Shown piece by piece: positions 24,301 to 27,300 of a stretch of 31,174 nucleotides of DNA. Every line of letters begins with the position of its first letter. Positions within the stretch are counted from its first letter, which is position 1. The notes beneath the pieces are model-generated. The model saw only the letters and a program-made list of their open reading frames with translations. It was not told where the DNA came from and searched no databases. A program made the position numbers and the translations under genes. Source of the stretch: Ophiothrix spiculata (taxonomy: Eukaryota > Echinodermata > Ophiuroidea > Amphilepidida > Ophiotrichidae); assembly GCA_000969725.1 (NCBI GenBank), contig JXSR01S004183.1; one strand, 5' to 3'.

Positions 24301-27300
24301 TTCATATATGTCAATATCGTTGGACTTTGAGGGCTCTTACTTGGATTTATGGGGGTCAGACTAAGTGTTCACTTATCTTTTGTGAGGTGTTTATTACTAA
24401 GAAAATGAAAATCACAAATATACCGTGACGATATGTAGAAGCAGATGTAAGCCTTTTTGCATTCAAGCCCTTCATATCATAGATCTTTTTCTTGCAAAAT
24501 GTGTTTTTAAAATTTCCCTAATGACACTTAATTTCTAGAGTTCTGAAAGCACAGCTCACAGATATGAATGCCCCTTGGAAAGGGTAAGTACCTGTCATTT
24601 TCATATAGGGAGATTTATGGCTACACATTTCACAAGAACCAACCAAATCAAGGAAGTTAAACAGGGAAATTGGCATTCTTTTTGATCACCATGTTAATGC
24701 TCTGAGAATTGCTGCTATGTTGTTAATGGCTTATGGAGCACAAGTTGTTATTCCTGTTTTTTCCAGGTATGTATGCACCAGAAATGCCACCGTGTTTTTG
24801 AGAAATACTGAAAGATGCGAATAATATAAGTGCAGTTTCACCTGTCATGAAGTAAGGCACTCGTTAAGTTTCTGAAAGGCAATGCCCCAGATGCTCTTGT
24901 TCTTTAACACTATTATTGGTCAACTTAAAAGGTACTTTCTTCATTAATTAAAGAATAATTTTTTGTATGATTTAAAAAAAAAAATACTGAAACCTTATGT
25001 CACATTCATAAAAATACTGAATTTCAGTATAAATACTAAAAAGGTGGCATCTCTGATGCACCACTTTAATGGGACTTTTGGAATGGGAAAGCTGTGTATT
25101 TCTATAGCTTGGCGATACTAGTCGCAATAGAAATGGTGGGTTAACACAGTTTACACATAAATACAAAACACACTCTTGTTTTAAGTTAAGATTTACTCAC
25201 TCCATCTACCCTACTTAACTAATCTTTCCAAAATTATCCAAAGTTAAAATATATAGGCCTTTGTATGACAGCTAAATTAGCAGTGAGTACCATTTTCCCC
25301 ATTTAACTTCCTTGGACCAAATCCATTAAATATGTGTAAATGAGGAGGCTATAGTTGTGAGACAATCAAGCAAAATTCAAAACTTTTAAAATATTCATTT
25401 TTAAATTTTACAATTTTGACACACGTACACTACTGTTTTCTACCTTAATATGCAGTTACAACTCCATCTCAGTAAATGTTATCAAATGCGCATGGACGGT
25501 GTACAGCTTTGAATTATTTCAACCACCTTTATTTTTGGATTTTCAGGCACTGTCTTTTGAGGCGTAGTGAGAGTGATTACTCGCCATCACTCTCCTTAAA
25601 TGAAGCTGAGGAGAGCTATTTATCACTCACCCACCATTGGCATAAATAATTGTAAGGCAGATTATGAATGATACAATTCCTTGTAAATTATGTCAAATCA
25701 CTCTCCCACAGCTCACCTAAAAATCTGGAGGAGAGTGATTTGCAGCTCGCCTGGCATTTTTCAAAAGACAGTCACTGGATTTTTGGTTGATGATATCTCA
25801 ATATTCTTAAAAAAAAGAAATAAACCAAATTGAGTCACACACATCCATCCATTACGAAAGATAAAAGACATGCTTTGATCCACCCACTCACAAACAAAGA
25901 CATCAAACATACAGATACAAAAGAAAACAAAGTTTAAAGGAAAAAAAAAAAACTTTTAAAAGGGATAGAACATAGCTTTTTTCAGTCCAGCCTGGATTTT
26001 AAAAAGTGAAAAAAAAAAAAAAAAAAAAAAAAAAACAAAGAGAGAAAAGAAAAGAAAAAAAAAAAAAAAAAAAAACACAAAAAAAAAAATAACAAGTGTT
26101 GTTTTCACAGCATATATTGTATTTCTCAAAGTTATAAAGAGCAGTCTGAGATTGGTGAAATCATTTAAACATTCATTTAAAAAAAAGTATTATGAAAAAA
26201 AACCTAGACACCATCAAAAATTTGGCAGTGTTTAGGAAGCTTTGGCGTGATTGGATCAAACATGATATGTTTCGTTATTTTTGCTATATATAATACATTC
26301 AAGAAAAATATAGTTTAAAATACCGCATGTATTCCATATTCCTGGAAGAGATAAAGATACGAAATTCACAAAGAGAAACGGAAAAAGTTACATCAGAAAT
26401 ATCCACAGATAGCATTGACCAAAGAAGTAACACAAGATAAAAACATTTGAAAAGTTAAACAAGTAAAGTCGAATCAAGGCAATTTTCTATTATATACGAC
26501 ATAAAATTATTCTTTTTGATTGCACTATCTGCCTAAGTAGAGTAACTATAGACCAAGGATAACATTAATACCACTGGCTCATATTATACAAATATTGACT
26601 GCTTTGAGGGGCATGGTTCAAATAATTTTCCCGAGGTGATCTCAAAACCATGAATATACCCGAAGCGAAGCTGAGGGCATATTCATGGCTTTGAGATCAC
26701 TGAGGGGAAATAATTTTAACCATACCCGAACAAAAAACAGGCAATATTTGTTTATATGCCGAATATATAGATTTTTGTCCTCTGGTTAGTGAAAAATATG
26801 CCTCGGGCATAGTAAATTTATAGGGCCTAGTTAAATCCAGGCCCTCGCTTTTAACCAATCAGAAAACAGAAATCTAGATAAGAGGTATATAAACATGTCA
26901 GGAAAAGATGTCCTTGTTTATTACTGGTAATGGCTGGTTTTGTTTTCAGTAATCATAGGCTGACAATTTGTTTTTCAAGGTTTTTTTTGCAAAAAATTGG
27001 TCAAATAGCTTATGTGAAGCCAGTACTATTATTGAAGTCATTAAATTTCCTACAAATCATGAAATTTTGAACGCAACAAATGCGTAGAGTAAACAAGCGT
27101 CTCACCTCACGCAGTATGAAAGACTTTTCTCTTCCCGCGATCGCCGTGCAAGCAACCAATCAAGATACGCGCTGTCATTTTCATTACCGATGCGTTGTCG
27201 CACACGCTCTCATCGTACGCACCCTGCAGATTTGATTTGTAGGAAATTTAATGATTTCAATAATAAGATATGACGCAATATGGCCAAAAATGAATTTTTT

